Assembly (NCBI RefSeq): GCF_004339545.1
Contig: NZ_SMGD01000013.1
Span: 248,001-312,000, forward strand
Direction: 5' to 3'
Length of the DNA: 64,000 nucleotides
Source of the DNA: Celerinatantimonas diazotrophica
Lineage (GTDB): Bacteria > Pseudomonadota > Gammaproteobacteria > Enterobacterales > Celerinatantimonadaceae
Shown here piece after piece: positions 38,573 through 48,554 of this stretch. Position 1 is the stretch's first letter. Each line of letters begins with the position of its first letter. The notes under the pieces were generated by a model that did not search any database, was not told where the DNA came from, and saw only the letters and a program-made list of their open reading frames with translations. The position numbers were made by a program, and so were the translations under genes.

Positions 38573-40429
38573 ATGAAAATTTTGTTTAGACTCATTGGCA
38601 AGCTTCTAAAATATGCGTGGCGAACGATTAATTTTGTTCGCCAATTTATTGTGAATATCTTTTTTTTCGCTATCATCATTGCGGTCATTGTAGCCTTCAA
38701 TCATCAAGGACACCAAAAACCGACTCCAGAATTAACTGGCCGTAATGCTCTGACTATTAACCTAGATGGTAAGTTAGTCGAACAGCCGCGAAAAATCAGC
38801 GATATCACCCGTTTAGTTCAGAAATACTTAGGGGCGCAGTTACCTCAAGAGATTGGAATTCATCAGTTAGCTCATACTATCGAACAGGCTAAAAGCGATC
38901 CTAATATTAATGGTATTGTGCTTAACTTAAATGATCTGCAACATTCCGGATTGAGTAAACTACAAACGGTTGGCCAAGCTCTAAACGACTTTAAAACATC
39001 CGGCAAGCCCGTCATTGCAATTGCTGACAACTATGATCAGGGACAATATTTCTTAGCCAGTTTTGCAACCCAAATCATTCTGAATCCAGCCGGAGCAGTG
39101 ATGATCAAGGGGCTCAGCGCGAATGAACTCTTCTACAAAGATGCGCTAGATAAACTGGGGATTCATATGCATGTCTTCCGAGTTGGGATCTATAAATCTT
39201 TTGTCGAGCCATATATTCGGAACAACATGTCCAAGCCTGCTCGGGAAGATCTAACCCGTTGGGTTGGCAAAATTTGGCATGATTACACAGAGCAAGTTGC
39301 TAAAAATCGTCAAATTACTACCGAAGATGTTGCGCCAAGTGGTGCCGAATTGCTAGCAAAACTCAAAGCTGTCGATGGCAATGCCGCACAATACGCACTG
39401 AACAATAAATTGGTAGATCATTTATTTACTCGTGATGAAACCAAGCAATATCTGATTCATCTGTTTGGGGGAGATAACCACGGCGATTATAACTACATCA
39501 CCTTAAATCACTATCAACCCCTGAAACCGCCATTGTACCAAAGCTTGAACTCATCACAGCCACAAATCGCGGTATTAAATGCATCAGGCCCCATTGTTAG
39601 CGGTAGCGGCACTAATGGTGTGATTGCCTCCGATGATATGATTGAAGCGCTGGATAAAGTGCAGCATGACGCTAATATTAAAGCATTAGTATTACGTGTT
39701 GATAGCCCTGGAGGAAGTGCCTTTGCTGCTGAACTCATCCGTTCAAAACTAGCATCAGTGCAAAAAGCAGGGAAACCTGTCATTGTTTCGATGGGCTCAA
39801 CAGCAGCATCCGGTGGGTATTGGATTTCTTCGACCAGCGACCATATCTTCGCGCAAAGTTCGACGATCACGGGTTCTATCGGGATCTTTGGCATGTTTGC
39901 AACCGCTGAGGATGGCTTAGGTAAATTGGGCATTCACACTGATGGGGTCGCAACGACCGACTATGCAACCGTTACGCCACTTGCACCACTGCCTGATGAT
40001 GTCGCTAAAATCCTTCAGCTCAATGTTGAAAATGGCTATCACCAGTTTGTTTCATTAGTTGAAAAAGGCCGTCATTTTAAAAGCTTCAATGCTGTAAATA
40101 AAATCGCTCAAGGACGGATCTGGACGGGTCGCGAGGCTAAATCGATTGGTTTAGTCGATTCTATCGGTGGACTAAATAGCGCAATCAAATATGCTGCTAA
40201 AAAAGTGCACCTCACCCACTATGCACTCGTGCATATCGATACTTCTGGCAGTACACCAGAACATATCGTGGCCCAGATATTAGACTCGCAAGCAGGCCAA
40301 TGGTTATCATCGACCTTACCGTGGTTACCATCTCTGGCTTCGATAAAAACTCAGACGCCATTGGTTCTGTTAAAACAGGATCCAAAACATCTGTTTAGCT
40401 ACTGCAGTCTCTGTCGCAATCCGTTATAA
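38573..40429 (+). CDS. sppA: Signal peptide peptidase SppA, long (67K) form
   Basis: 618-aa inner-membrane serine-lysine protease that degrades cleaved signal peptides. One N-terminal TM helix (about 24-43). Tandem peptidase S49 domains: catalytic Lys208 in RVGIYKSFVEP and nucleophile Ser413 in STAASGGYW, spacing typical of the E. coli enzyme (K209/S409). DSPGGSAFAAELIR and ITGSIGIFG are further S49 hallmarks. Followed by a terminator and ansA, as in enterobacteria. Confidence 0.96.
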   Translation: MKILFRLIGKLLKYAWRTINFVRQFIVNIFFFAIIIAVIVAFNHQGHQKPTPELTGRNALTINLDGKLVEQPRKISDITRLVQKYLGAQLPQEIGIHQLAHTIEQAKSDPNINGIVLNLNDLQHSGLSKLQTVGQALNDFKTSGKPVIAIADNYDQGQYFLASFATQIILNPAGAVMIKGLSANELFYKDALDKLGIHMHVFRVGIYKSFVEPYIRNNMSKPAREDLTRWVGKIWHDYTEQVAKNRQITTEDVAPSGAELLAKLKAVDGNAAQYALNNKLVDHLFTRDETKQYLIHLFGGDNHGDYNYITLNHYQPLKPPLYQSLNSSQPQIAVLNASGPIVSGSGTNGVIASDDMIEALDKVQHDANIKALVLRVDSPGGSAFAAELIRSKLASVQKAGKPVIVSMGSTAASGGYWISSTSDHIFAQSSTITGSIGIFGMFATAEDGLGKLGIHTDGVATTDYATVTPLAPLPDDVAKILQLNVENGYHQFVSLVEKGRHFKSFNAVNKIAQGRIWTGREAKSIGLVDSIGGLNSAIKYAAKKVHLTHYALVHIDTSGSTPEHIVAQILDSQAGQWLSSTLPWLPSLASIKTQTPLVLLKQDPKHLFSYCSLCRNPL

Positions 40430-40438
40430 ACAATATTT

Positions 40439-40466
40439 AGCCCGGTGCAATGCCGGGCTTTATTTC
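40439..40466 (+). terminator. Rho-independent terminator of sppA
   Basis: AGCCCGG / CCGGGCT stem followed by TTTATTT, 10 bp after the sppA stop. It falls inside the open frame upstream of ansA, which argues against the longer ansA start. Confidence 0.88.
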
Positions 40467-40534
40467 GACAATCACTTTGCTTGTTTTGCAAGCACCGATA
40501 TAATGCCCGCCATCAACATTTAATGAGCATATTT

Positions 40535-41548
40535 ATGGCGAACAAATCAATTTATATTGCCTATACGGGTGGCACTATTGGCATGCAACGCAGTCCTTAT
40601 GGATATGTTCCTATAGCTGGTTACATGAGTGAACAGCTCGCAAAATCTCCAGAATTCCACCGTCAGGAAATGCCAAGCTTCACCGTGCATGAATATGCAC
40701 CCTTAATCGATTCATCAGAGATGACACCTGAACACTGGCAGGCGATTGCCAATGATATCCAAGCCAATTATGACCAATACGATGGTTTTGTAGTACTGCA
40801 TGGTACTGATACCATGGCTTATACTGCATCCGCTTTGTCGTTTATGCTTGAGGATCTCTCGAAGCCAGTTATTATTACCGGTTCCCAAATTCCGCTGTGT
40901 GAACTCAGATCAGATGGCCATACCAATCTGCTCAATGCACTATACTTAGCTGCATATTACCCGATTGCTGAAGTTTGCCTGTTTTTCAATAATACCCTGT
41001 TTCGCGGCAACCGTTCGACCAAAGCGCATGCAGATGGATTTGACGCATTTAGCTCGCCAAACTTTCCTCCTTTACTTAAAGCCGGAATTCAAATCGAACT
41101 GATTAAAGGTCAAATCAACGCTTGTTCCAAAAACACGCTCAATGTTACGCCCATCACTCCACAACCGGTAGGTGTGGTGACACTATACCCGGGTATATCA
41201 AACGATGTACTGAAAAATATCTTGCGCCAACCCGTGAAGGCGCTAATTATTTTAAGTTACGGTGTGGGCAATGCCCCTCAAAATGAGCAGTTTTTAGCAC
41301 TGCTAAAAGATGCTTGTGAACGCGATGTTATTGTTATTAATTTAACCCAATGCTTAAGCGGAACGGTCAATATGGGAGGCTATGCAACCGGTAATGCACT
41401 CGCTCGTGCCGGGGTAATTAGCGGAGGGGATATGACAACAGAAGCTTGTCTGACCAAATTACATTATTTGCTCAGCCAGCCATTAAGCGTAGATAAAATT
41501 CGCCAGCTCATGCAACAAGATATTCGTGGAGAACGGACATCACATTAA
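40535..41548 (+). CDS. ansA: Cytoplasmic L-asparaginase I
   Basis: Hydrolyses asparagine to aspartate and ammonia in the cytosol. From ATG 40535 (MANKSIYIAYTGGTIGM) the protein has 337 aa, like E. coli AnsA (338); ATG 40523 is possible. Active-site threonines lie in YTGGTIGM and in HGTDTMAYTASALSF. LRSDGHTNLLNA and GVGNAPQN are type I hallmarks. No signal peptide, in line with the housekeeping type I enzyme. Confidence 0.95.
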   Translation: MANKSIYIAYTGGTIGMQRSPYGYVPIAGYMSEQLAKSPEFHRQEMPSFTVHEYAPLIDSSEMTPEHWQAIANDIQANYDQYDGFVVLHGTDTMAYTASALSFMLEDLSKPVIITGSQIPLCELRSDGHTNLLNALYLAAYYPIAEVCLFFNNTLFRGNRSTKAHADGFDAFSSPNFPPLLKAGIQIELIKGQINACSKNTLNVTPITPQPVGVVTLYPGISNDVLKNILRQPVKALIILSYGVGNAPQNEQFLALLKDACERDVIVINLTQCLSGTVNMGGYATGNALARAGVISGGDMTTEACLTKLHYLLSQPLSVDKIRQLMQQDIRGERTSH

Positions 41549-41556
41549 TTGTATTT

Positions 41557-41586
41557 AGCAGCGGGAATCACAATAACCCCGCTGCT
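41557..41586. terminator. Hairpin between convergent ansA and DUF3581 gene
   Basis: AGCAGCGGG / CCCGCTGCT 9-bp stem with a 12-nt loop just after the ansA stop. T tracts are weak on both sides. Confidence 0.6.
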
Positions 41587-41600
41587 CTGCACTATCAACC

Positions 41601-42308
41601 TCAGGCTGATTGGGCACTACGACGCTGCTCATAGTGATCAGCAAAGGCCTCAATTGCTGCTTTTTCATATGGGCGCAGGCCACCTAAAATGGCTTTTTTG
41701 ATCCCTTTACCAATGACTTCGTCGCCATCAGCAAAAGCAAAATGCAGATGCTCATCAGCCCGTTTACCTTGCACATCAAGTGTTGTTTCACGAAGCTCAA
41801 TTCTCAGGTTATCGGCATCCAGTGTTTGCAACTCAAAACTCATACTGTCGTACATCACTAATGGACGAGCTGGATTAAACATTACCTGATGTTCAAGCAA
41901 CAAAGGCATAAGCAAAGTTGGAAAATTTTGCCCTGAGAACGCACCGTAGTGGCGAATCAGTGCTTCGATCATCGCTTCGTTATACGTTTTTTTACCAGCA
42001 AACGACACTTCTAACAGACTTTTACCATGTTGGTCTGTAATCGTTAACTGTTCTTGTGTTGCCTTAGGAAGCTGCAAACGAGTTTGTTCATTGACCATTC
42101 CGGTAAAACGAAATTGCATTTTTTGGCTCAGACCATAATGCTGCAACACCATTGAAAACAGTAAATCACCAGGGACACAAAAACGTTTCGCATCCGGATC
42201 GTGGATTGGATTAAAATCTTGACAAATCTCTTTGGCAAACTGACTAGCCTGCACTGGACTAATGACAACGCCATCTGGATGATGTTGATAATATTGATCT
42301 AAAAACAT
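41601..42308 (-). CDS. DUF3581 family protein
   Basis: 235 aa, soluble, conserved in Vibrio, Shewanella and relatives. The segment CQDFNPIHDPDAKRFCVPGDLLFSMVL resembles the hot-dog-fold MaoC-like pattern (FNPIH...PGDLL), which suggests binding of an acyl thioester or similar ligand, but no activity has been assigned. It ends 52 bp after the ansA convergent stop and lies 51 bp downstream of the yeaC homologue on the same strand. Confidence 0.82.
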   Translation of the reverse strand: MFLDQYYQHHPDGVVISPVQASQFAKEICQDFNPIHDPDAKRFCVPGDLLFSMVLQHYGLSQKMQFRFTGMVNEQTRLQLPKATQEQLTITDQHGKSLLEVSFAGKKTYNEAMIEALIRHYGAFSGQNFPTLLMPLLLEHQVMFNPARPLVMYDSMSFELQTLDADNLRIELRETTLDVQGKRADEHLHFAFADGDEVIGKGIKKAILGGLRPYEKAAIEAFADHYEQRRSAQSA

Positions 42309-42359
42309 GGGTATTCACAATTAAAATTTGCACACAAACCGATCAGAATCAGTAACTAA

Positions 42360-42656
42360 CTATGATTCTGGTTTTAACCGAGCAATGGTTAATGAGTCTT
42401 CGCGATATTGCGCTTTGAGCTCAGTCTTGGACTTTTGTTCAATTTCACCAGATGTGTTAACAGTCATATGCTGCGCCTGTTTATTATGGCAAGACTGATA
42501 CAACAATGTGGCTTGCAGTGCATATTCTCGCTGGTTGTCCGAGACCAATCGTCCATCTGGCCAACGCCCAGTTTCGACAGCACAACACAACTGCTGATAA
42601 AGCTCAGGAGTCATCATTGCCAATAGTTGATCAATGTTATCAATATGAGATTTCAT
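42360..42656 (-). CDS. DUF1315 family protein (YeaC-like)
   Basis: 98 aa from ATG 42654-42656 (GTG two codons upstream is an alternative). MTPELYQQLCCAVETGRWPDGR and LLYQSCHNKQAQHMTVNTSGE match E. coli YeaC in order and length. Function unknown. GGTAGG lies 5 bases upstream of the ATG. Likely co-transcribed with the DUF3581 gene. Confidence 0.85.
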   Translation of the reverse strand: MKSHIDNIDQLLAMMTPELYQQLCCAVETGRWPDGRLVSDNQREYALQATLLYQSCHNKQAQHMTVNTSGEIEQKSKTELKAQYREDSLTIARLKPES

Positions 42657-42866
42657 TATCACCTACCAATGCTCACAAAGGAGCTACTATACCTGATTTG
42701 AATATAAATTACGTCTAAAATAAATTAGCACCGATGCTTCATCCACTTAAGATCATTAACTTATTCTGTTAAAAGCAATTTTCTGCTGGTAAAGGATCTT
42801 TGTGTTTTATAAATTAGCCACCTATCATTTATGATGTAAGTGTGTGAGCATTCACAAGGATTTTCT

Positions 42867-43688
42867 GTGGCTAAATATTATCGCTGTTTATTTTACTCTA
42901 TTTTTATTCTAGGACTGAGCAGTTGTAAAACAGAATTAACAGCCAATACGCCTGCGTCTGAATACTGTAGCCGGGATCCACAAATTTGCCAAGATGTCCC
43001 AGATGAAGGCTGGTGCACGCTAAAACGAGATGACTTAATTCGATCCCGCTGGTATGCCAAACATGCTCCCTCTGATAAGCATAACTATTTACTATTAAAC
43101 TCAATGCAAAATTATCAAAAATGCATGACGATTGCAGCACGAATTAGACCTTTAAAGAATAAAATACGAAAAACGATCCGCACAGAGGCTTTACTTAACA
43201 TTACTCATGAAATTCATCAGCGTCAGCAGGAAATCCTAAAAAAACGTGATCTGTTTTCACTGTATTATCGCTGGAGTCAGTTGGGGGATCATGATGCCAA
43301 AGAGATGTTTTTAAACCGTGAAACTCAGCCACAGATGAATGACCCAATTTTAAAATATGCGCTAGCTTCACTATATAACCAATCAAACCCCAAAAAGAGC
43401 CTACTACTATTACAGCAGTCATTGGCGGGCTATACGAAAAAGTGGCCCATCCCTCACTATCTGCTCGAGGCTATCATCACTGAATATATGCGTCTAAAAC
43501 AATACGAACAGGCGTATATCTGGGCGCTCGTGCTCAAAAAACTGGGGGATGTTAACACTAATTTTGAACAGCTCAAACGCTACCGACACTTTAGCGAAGA
43601 ACAGATTGATGATTTTAAAGATCAAGCGAAAAAACTAGTTAAGGATATCAAAAAACGTCAATATCAAGCACCAACCAGCACCCCATAA
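42867..43688 (+). CDS. DUF2989 family lipoprotein
   Basis: 273 aa. Start taken as GTG 42867 because AAGGA lies 6 bases upstream; the frame extends 9 codons further. A signal peptide ends in lipobox GLSSC (Cys20), so the protein is a lipoprotein. The Cys-containing block SRDPQICQDVPDEGWCTLKRDDLIRSRW is the DUF2989 signature. The rest is helical, with repeated pairs that could form TPR-like hairpins (LASLYNQSNPKKSLLLLQQS, YEQAYIWALVLKKLGD). Function unknown. Converges with msrB, 2 bp apart. Confidence 0.85.
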   Translation: MAKYYRCLFYSIFILGLSSCKTELTANTPASEYCSRDPQICQDVPDEGWCTLKRDDLIRSRWYAKHAPSDKHNYLLLNSMQNYQKCMTIAARIRPLKNKIRKTIRTEALLNITHEIHQRQQEILKKRDLFSLYYRWSQLGDHDAKEMFLNRETQPQMNDPILKYALASLYNQSNPKKSLLLLQQSLAGYTKKWPIPHYLLEAIITEYMRLKQYEQAYIWALVLKKLGDVNTNFEQLKRYRHFSEEQIDDFKDQAKKLVKDIKKRQYQAPTSTP

Positions 43689-43690
43689 AA

Positions 43691-44092
43691 TTAGTCTTTT
43701 GTCTGATCGGATTCAAATGACATCGATACAGAATTAATGCAGTAACGCTGCCCTGTCTCCGTTGGCCCGTCTTCAAACACATGTCCTAAATGAGCACTAC
43801 AATGGTTGCAACGAACCTCAATCCGGTGCATACCATGGCTAAAATCTTCAATGTATTGAACACTTTGTTCGCTAATTGGTTTATCAAAGCTTGGCCAACC
43901 GCACGCTGAGTCAAATTTAGCATCAGAGTAAAAAAGAGGTTGGTGACAACAAGCACAGTGATAATAACCACTTTGGCGATTATGTAATAACGAACCACTA
44001 AATGGTGCTTCGGTTCCCCCTTGACGGCAAACTCGAAAAGTTTCAGGGTCAAGTTCTGCTTGCCACTGCTGCTGTGTTTTTTCGTCACTCAT
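43691..44092 (-). CDS. msrB: Peptide-methionine (R)-S-oxide reductase
   Basis: Repairs methionine-R-sulfoxide in proteins. From ATG 44090-44092 (GGGAGG upstream) the protein is 133 aa; the open frame extends 35 codons upstream into glgX. Zinc cysteines are Cys46/Cys49 and Cys95/Cys98, the catalytic Cys118 sits in RYCINSVSM, and a possible resolving Cys64 in SACGWPSF. Length and pattern match E. coli MsrB (137 aa). It lies 86 bp downstream of glgX on the same strand. Confidence 0.96.
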   Translation of the reverse strand: MSDEKTQQQWQAELDPETFRVCRQGGTEAPFSGSLLHNRQSGYYHCACCHQPLFYSDAKFDSACGWPSFDKPISEQSVQYIEDFSHGMHRIEVRCNHCSAHLGHVFEDGPTETGQRYCINSVSMSFESDQTKD

Positions 44093-44178
44093 ACAACCTC
44101 CCACTTTATTTAGCAACATCACTGATGGGTATATCAGCATATAGTCAATATTGTGCCGATTCATACTCAAGGATGCAA

Positions 44179-46311
44179 TTAACGGGGTCGGACGCAACCA
44201 ATAGATTGATTTTCAAATAACTGCATCGAATGTTCAATTAAAATGGTGTTTTTACCACTGAGCATTTTTTCACTATCGCTTACTTGCTCATATTGAGTAT
44301 CGACCCATCGATACCAGCCTTTTTGCCCACCAGGATCAGGTAGATAAAAACGTAGCGGTTTATCGCTGGCGTTAAACAAAACTAATAAATGTTCAGAACA
44401 ACCATAGCGGCCATAGTATTCCACCATAATGGCTTTAGCTAAGCCATTGTTCCAATCTCTGGGCGTCATCAGTTGTCCATCAGGTCGATACCAACGCACC
44501 CCATGAGCTCCCATACCCGTTTTATTACCAGGGAAACTGTCATCGCCCAAACGTAAATGGTTCAGTAACTCGAACCGCTGACGAAAGTGAATCATCGTCT
44601 GGGTAAAACGCACCAAATCACGATCACTCTCACAACAATTCCAATCGACCCAACTGATCTCATTATCTTGGCAGTAGGCGTTGTTATTTCCTTTTTGAGT
44701 TCGACCAAATTCATCGCCCGCCAAGAAATGCGGAAAGCCTTGCGAGATAAATAATGTCGCAATAAAGTTACGTTTCTGGCGATTCCTCAATGCATTGATG
44801 TCTGGGTTCTGGGTAAGTCCTTCAAAACCATAATTAGCGGACAAATTATGTCCGTGTCCATCTCGGTTATGTTCTTTATTCGCTTCATTATGACGCTGTT
44901 CAAAACTCACCAAATCTTGCAAAGTAAAGCCATCGTGGTAGCAAATGAAATTGACACTGGAATGAATACTACGAAATTCAGCGGCAAAAAGATCTCTTGA
45001 GCCCATTAATCGCGTAGCAAACTCACCAAGTTGACCCTCATCACCGCGCCAGAACGCGCGAATATTATCGCGATAATGGTCATTACACTCATGCCAGTTA
45101 TAGGGGAAATTTCCAACCTGATAGCCATCCGGGCCAATATCCCATGGCTCTGCAATCAGCTTAACCTGACTTAAAATAGGATCTTGTTCAAGTGCTTTAA
45201 AAAAAGCATTCAACGGACTAAAACTCGTTCTTTCGCGCCCCACACTAACCGCTAAGTCAAATCGAAAACCATCAACCTGCATCACATCGGCCCAATAGCG
45301 CAGACAATCGGTGACGACACGTAAAACAATCGGCTGGCTGACATCAAAACTATTACCACAACCACTATAGTTCGCATACAGTTCATAATCTGGCTGCAAG
45401 CCATTTTGCTCGAACAAGTAGTAACAATAATTGGCCAACCCACGAAAACTGATAATAGGTCCGCCTTTTCCTCCCTCAGCGGTATGGTTAAAAACCACGT
45501 CTAGAATGACTTCCAAACCATTGCGATGCAATTCCCTGACCATCGTTTTGAACTCTTCAACAGCATTATCGACACTATAACGCGGCTCAGGAGCAAAGAA
45601 GGCGATCGGATTATATCCCCAATAGTTCGTTAACCCCTTATCACGCAGATGTGATTCGTCCATAAAGGCGGCAATTGGCTGAATTTGGATAGTGGTAATG
45701 CCAAGCGATTTTAAATACCTTATGACATTCGGTTCACATAACCCCAGATAAGTTCCCTGTAATGCCTTGGGTACCGAAGGATGGCATTTGGTAAACCCTT
45801 TAAGATGCAGTTCATAAAGAATACTCTGGCGCACAGGAATAGTAGGTTTTGTCACCCCTTGCCAGTCAAATTGATCATCAACAACGACCGATTTAGCAAT
45901 CATCGAGCCATCTTCATTCTCATATAGCTGAGCATTCCACACTTGAGGTCGATTGAGTGCTTTGGCATAGGGATCAATCAGCAATTTTTTGGGCAAAACC
46001 ACCTGTCCAAGCTCAGGATGAAATTCCCCATAAACACGATAGCCATATAATTGGCCAGCTTTGATCCCCTGAATATAACCATAGTGATACGCACCATATT
46101 GACAGGGCAAAACGAAGCGAGCTAATTCGTCTTCAGATTCATCAAATAAACACAATTCGACATTTTTTGCAGACCCAGCAAAAACCGAAAAGTTACACCC
46201 TTGCGCATCCAGCGTTGCTCCTAATGGAAAACGATGTCCATAAAACAGTACAAAAGCACCTACTTGATAAATCGGTTCCTGATTCAACGTTAGCTGCGAC
46301 AACTGTGTCAT
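44179..46311 (-). CDS. glgX: Glycogen debranching enzyme (isoamylase-type, GlgX)
   Basis: 710 aa from ATG 46309-46311, with GAGGTG 7 bases upstream inside the end of glgB. N-terminal CBM48 ([19 protein letters not shown]), then the GH13 barrel: [13 protein letters not shown], nucleophile Asp in [11 protein letters not shown], acid/base Glu in [13 protein letters not shown], and [29 protein letters not shown] and [21 protein letters not shown] are GlgX/TreX features. Removes short branches left by phosphorylase. Third gene of the malQ-glgB-glgX unit. Confidence 0.93.
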   Translation of the reverse strand: MTQLSQLTLNQEPIYQVGAFVLFYGHRFPLGATLDAQGCNFSVFAGSAKNVELCLFDESEDELARFVLPCQYGAYHYGYIQGIKAGQLYGYRVYGEFHPELGQVVLPKKLLIDPYAKALNRPQVWNAQLYENEDGSMIAKSVVVDDQFDWQGVTKPTIPVRQSILYELHLKGFTKCHPSVPKALQGTYLGLCEPNVIRYLKSLGITTIQIQPIAAFMDESHLRDKGLTNYWGYNPIAFFAPEPRYSVDNAVEEFKTMVRELHRNGLEVILDVVFNHTAEGGKGGPIISFRGLANYCYYLFEQNGLQPDYELYANYSGCGNSFDVSQPIVLRVVTDCLRYWADVMQVDGFRFDLAVSVGRERTSFSPLNAFFKALEQDPILSQVKLIAEPWDIGPDGYQVGNFPYNWHECNDHYRDNIRAFWRGDEGQLGEFATRLMGSRDLFAAEFRSIHSSVNFICYHDGFTLQDLVSFEQRHNEANKEHNRDGHGHNLSANYGFEGLTQNPDINALRNRQKRNFIATLFISQGFPHFLAGDEFGRTQKGNNNAYCQDNEISWVDWNCCESDRDLVRFTQTMIHFRQRFELLNHLRLGDDSFPGNKTGMGAHGVRWYRPDGQLMTPRDWNNGLAKAIMVEYYGRYGCSEHLLVLFNASDKPLRFYLPDPGGQKGWYRWVDTQYEQVSDSEKMLSGKNTILIEHSMQLFENQSIGCVRPR

Positions 46312-46315
46312 AAAA

Positions 46316-48529
46316 TTACACCTCAACGACTTTTAGATAAAGACAAGCCAATGGTGGTAATGAGAGAGAAATTGAATGTGCTCTGTTATGCCATGGTTTA
46401 TTCTGTGACTCAAAACAGGATAACGACAAATATCCACTACCCCAGTATTGTTGATCATCAGTGTTCAAAATCACCTGATACGTTCCTGCCTCAGGAACGC
46501 CTATACGATAATTCTCATAGGTGCTGGGGGTAAAATTACAAACACATAATAGTCGATCTGAACCATCCAAACTTAGACGTTCAAAGGCAATGATACTGCG
46601 CTCCCAATCCCCATAATCAATCCAATGAAAGCCTTGGTGTTCATAATCAGCTTCATAAAGAGCCGGTTGCTCTCGATAAAGATGGTTCAAGCGCTGGGTC
46701 AGCAGATACTGGCCATGATGACGTTCATACTGCAGAATGTCCCAATCGATGCTGCCATCATGATTCCATTCACTTACCTGAGCAATTTCATTGCCCATAA
46801 AATTAAGCTTTTTCCCCGGATGAGCATACATAAATGCTGTATAGGCACGAAGATTGGCCACTTGTTGCCATTCATCTCCAGGCATTTTGCCAAGCAAAGA
46901 GCCTTTGCCATGAACAACCTCATCGTGCGATAACGGAAGAACAAAGTTCTCATCATAGTTATATACCATGGAGAACGTGATCTCGTCATGGTGATATTTA
47001 CGAAACAACGGATCTTGAGCCATATATTCAAGGGAATCATGCATCCAACCCATATTCCACTTAAAGCCAAATCCGAGCCCCCCGGTATAAGTTGGCCGAG
47101 ACACACCCGCAAATGCAGTGGATTCTTCAGCAACGGTAATAGCTTTAGGAAACTCGCGATAGACCTCTTCATTGAGCCACTTCAATAAACTGATAGCCTC
47201 GTAGTTTTCATTACCACCATTGATATTCGGGATCCACTCGCCTTCTTCGCGAGAATAATCCCAATACAACATCGAAGCCACCGCATCGACTCGAATGCCG
47301 TCCACATGGTAATAATCAAACCAAATCAACGCACTGGAGATTAAAAATCGACGAACTGTCTCGCGACCAAAATCGTATATATAGCTATTCCAGTCTTTAT
47401 GCCAACCCCGACGGGGATCTTCATACTCATACAAAGGAGTACCATCAAATCGAGCCAGACCATGGGAATCGGCAGGGAAATGGGCAACAACCCAGTCAAT
47501 AATGACCGCAATCCCGGCCTGATGCGCACAATCAATAAAATATTTAAAATCATCCGGTGTTCCATACCGGCTAGTCGGGGCAAATAATCCGACCGGTTGA
47601 TAGCCCCATGACCCATCAAATGGATATTCAGCAATTGGCATCAGCTCGATATGGGTATATCCCATTTTTTTTACATAGCTAATGAGTTCATCCGCTAACT
47701 CTCGATAACTCAATGAAGCCCAGCCAAAGCTATTATGTTTGCGTTTCCAAGAGCCGATATGTACTTCATAAATACTCATGGGCTGATGAAGTGAATCCAC
47801 CTCACGATCTTGCCAATTTTGGTCATGCCACTGATAGTGATTATGGTCCCAGACCACTGAGGCAAAAGAAGGATACTGTTCGGCATAAAATCCAACCGGA
47901 TCGGCTTTATGAGCCAATTGAGCCCCAAAGCGATCTTTCAGTTCATACTTATAACGGATTCCAGCTTTAAGATCAGGCACAAACAAAATCCAGTGACCAT
48001 CTAAACAGCGTTCCATAGGATGACGCCGACCATCCCAAAAGTTAAAATCGCCAATGACACTGACACTGGAAGCATTCGGAGCATAAACAACAAATCGCAC
48101 CCCACTAATGGGATGATCTGCCAACGAAAAGCTCATCAGTTGAGCGCCTAATACCTGATACCAGCTTTTGGGGGATTTATCTAACTGCTCAAGCCCTTGA
48201 TAAACATTCTGCTTAAAAGCGTAGGGGTCAATACCTTGCCAAGTATCTTGACTATATTCGACCCGTAACTGATACCCATCAACAAAATCTTGGGCGGATG
48301 ACAGCTCGAATAAACCACGATAGTCAACGCATTGCATTTGTTGACTATGTTGACCTTCAAGACTTAATACCCAAACCGACACAGCATGAGGATACCAAGC
48401 TCGAATCACTGGCCCTTGCGCTGTTTCGACATACCCAAGCTCAGAAAAAGGATGATCAACTTGTACGGCTTCAAGTTGGGCGACCAGAGGATGCGTTTGT
48501 AAAGTTGCAATTGTTTTTGTCACGTTCAA
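46316..48529 (-). CDS. glgB: 1,4-alpha-glucan branching enzyme
   Basis: 737 aa, makes alpha-1,6 branches in glycogen. N-terminal modules then CBM48 (GVRFVVYAPNASSVSVIGDFNFWDGRRHPM), GH13 barrel with SWGYQPVGLFAPTSRYG, nucleophile Asp in DGIRVDAVASMLYWDYSR, Glu in TVAEESTAF, and LPLSHDEVVHGKGSLL. Length and motif set match E. coli GlgB (728). It starts 25 bp after malQ and ends 4 bp before glgX. Confidence 0.96.
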   Translation of the reverse strand: MNVTKTIATLQTHPLVAQLEAVQVDHPFSELGYVETAQGPVIRAWYPHAVSVWVLSLEGQHSQQMQCVDYRGLFELSSAQDFVDGYQLRVEYSQDTWQGIDPYAFKQNVYQGLEQLDKSPKSWYQVLGAQLMSFSLADHPISGVRFVVYAPNASSVSVIGDFNFWDGRRHPMERCLDGHWILFVPDLKAGIRYKYELKDRFGAQLAHKADPVGFYAEQYPSFASVVWDHNHYQWHDQNWQDREVDSLHQPMSIYEVHIGSWKRKHNSFGWASLSYRELADELISYVKKMGYTHIELMPIAEYPFDGSWGYQPVGLFAPTSRYGTPDDFKYFIDCAHQAGIAVIIDWVVAHFPADSHGLARFDGTPLYEYEDPRRGWHKDWNSYIYDFGRETVRRFLISSALIWFDYYHVDGIRVDAVASMLYWDYSREEGEWIPNINGGNENYEAISLLKWLNEEVYREFPKAITVAEESTAFAGVSRPTYTGGLGFGFKWNMGWMHDSLEYMAQDPLFRKYHHDEITFSMVYNYDENFVLPLSHDEVVHGKGSLLGKMPGDEWQQVANLRAYTAFMYAHPGKKLNFMGNEIAQVSEWNHDGSIDWDILQYERHHGQYLLTQRLNHLYREQPALYEADYEHQGFHWIDYGDWERSIIAFERLSLDGSDRLLCVCNFTPSTYENYRIGVPEAGTYQVILNTDDQQYWGSGYLSLSCFESQNKPWHNRAHSISLSLPPLACLYLKVVEV

Positions 48530-48554
48530 CTATCCCTGAATAAATACTATGAAT

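Noticed and set aside
40445-40534. 30-codon N-terminal extension of ansA
   Set aside because: It runs through the sppA terminator hairpin and is absent from asparaginase I.
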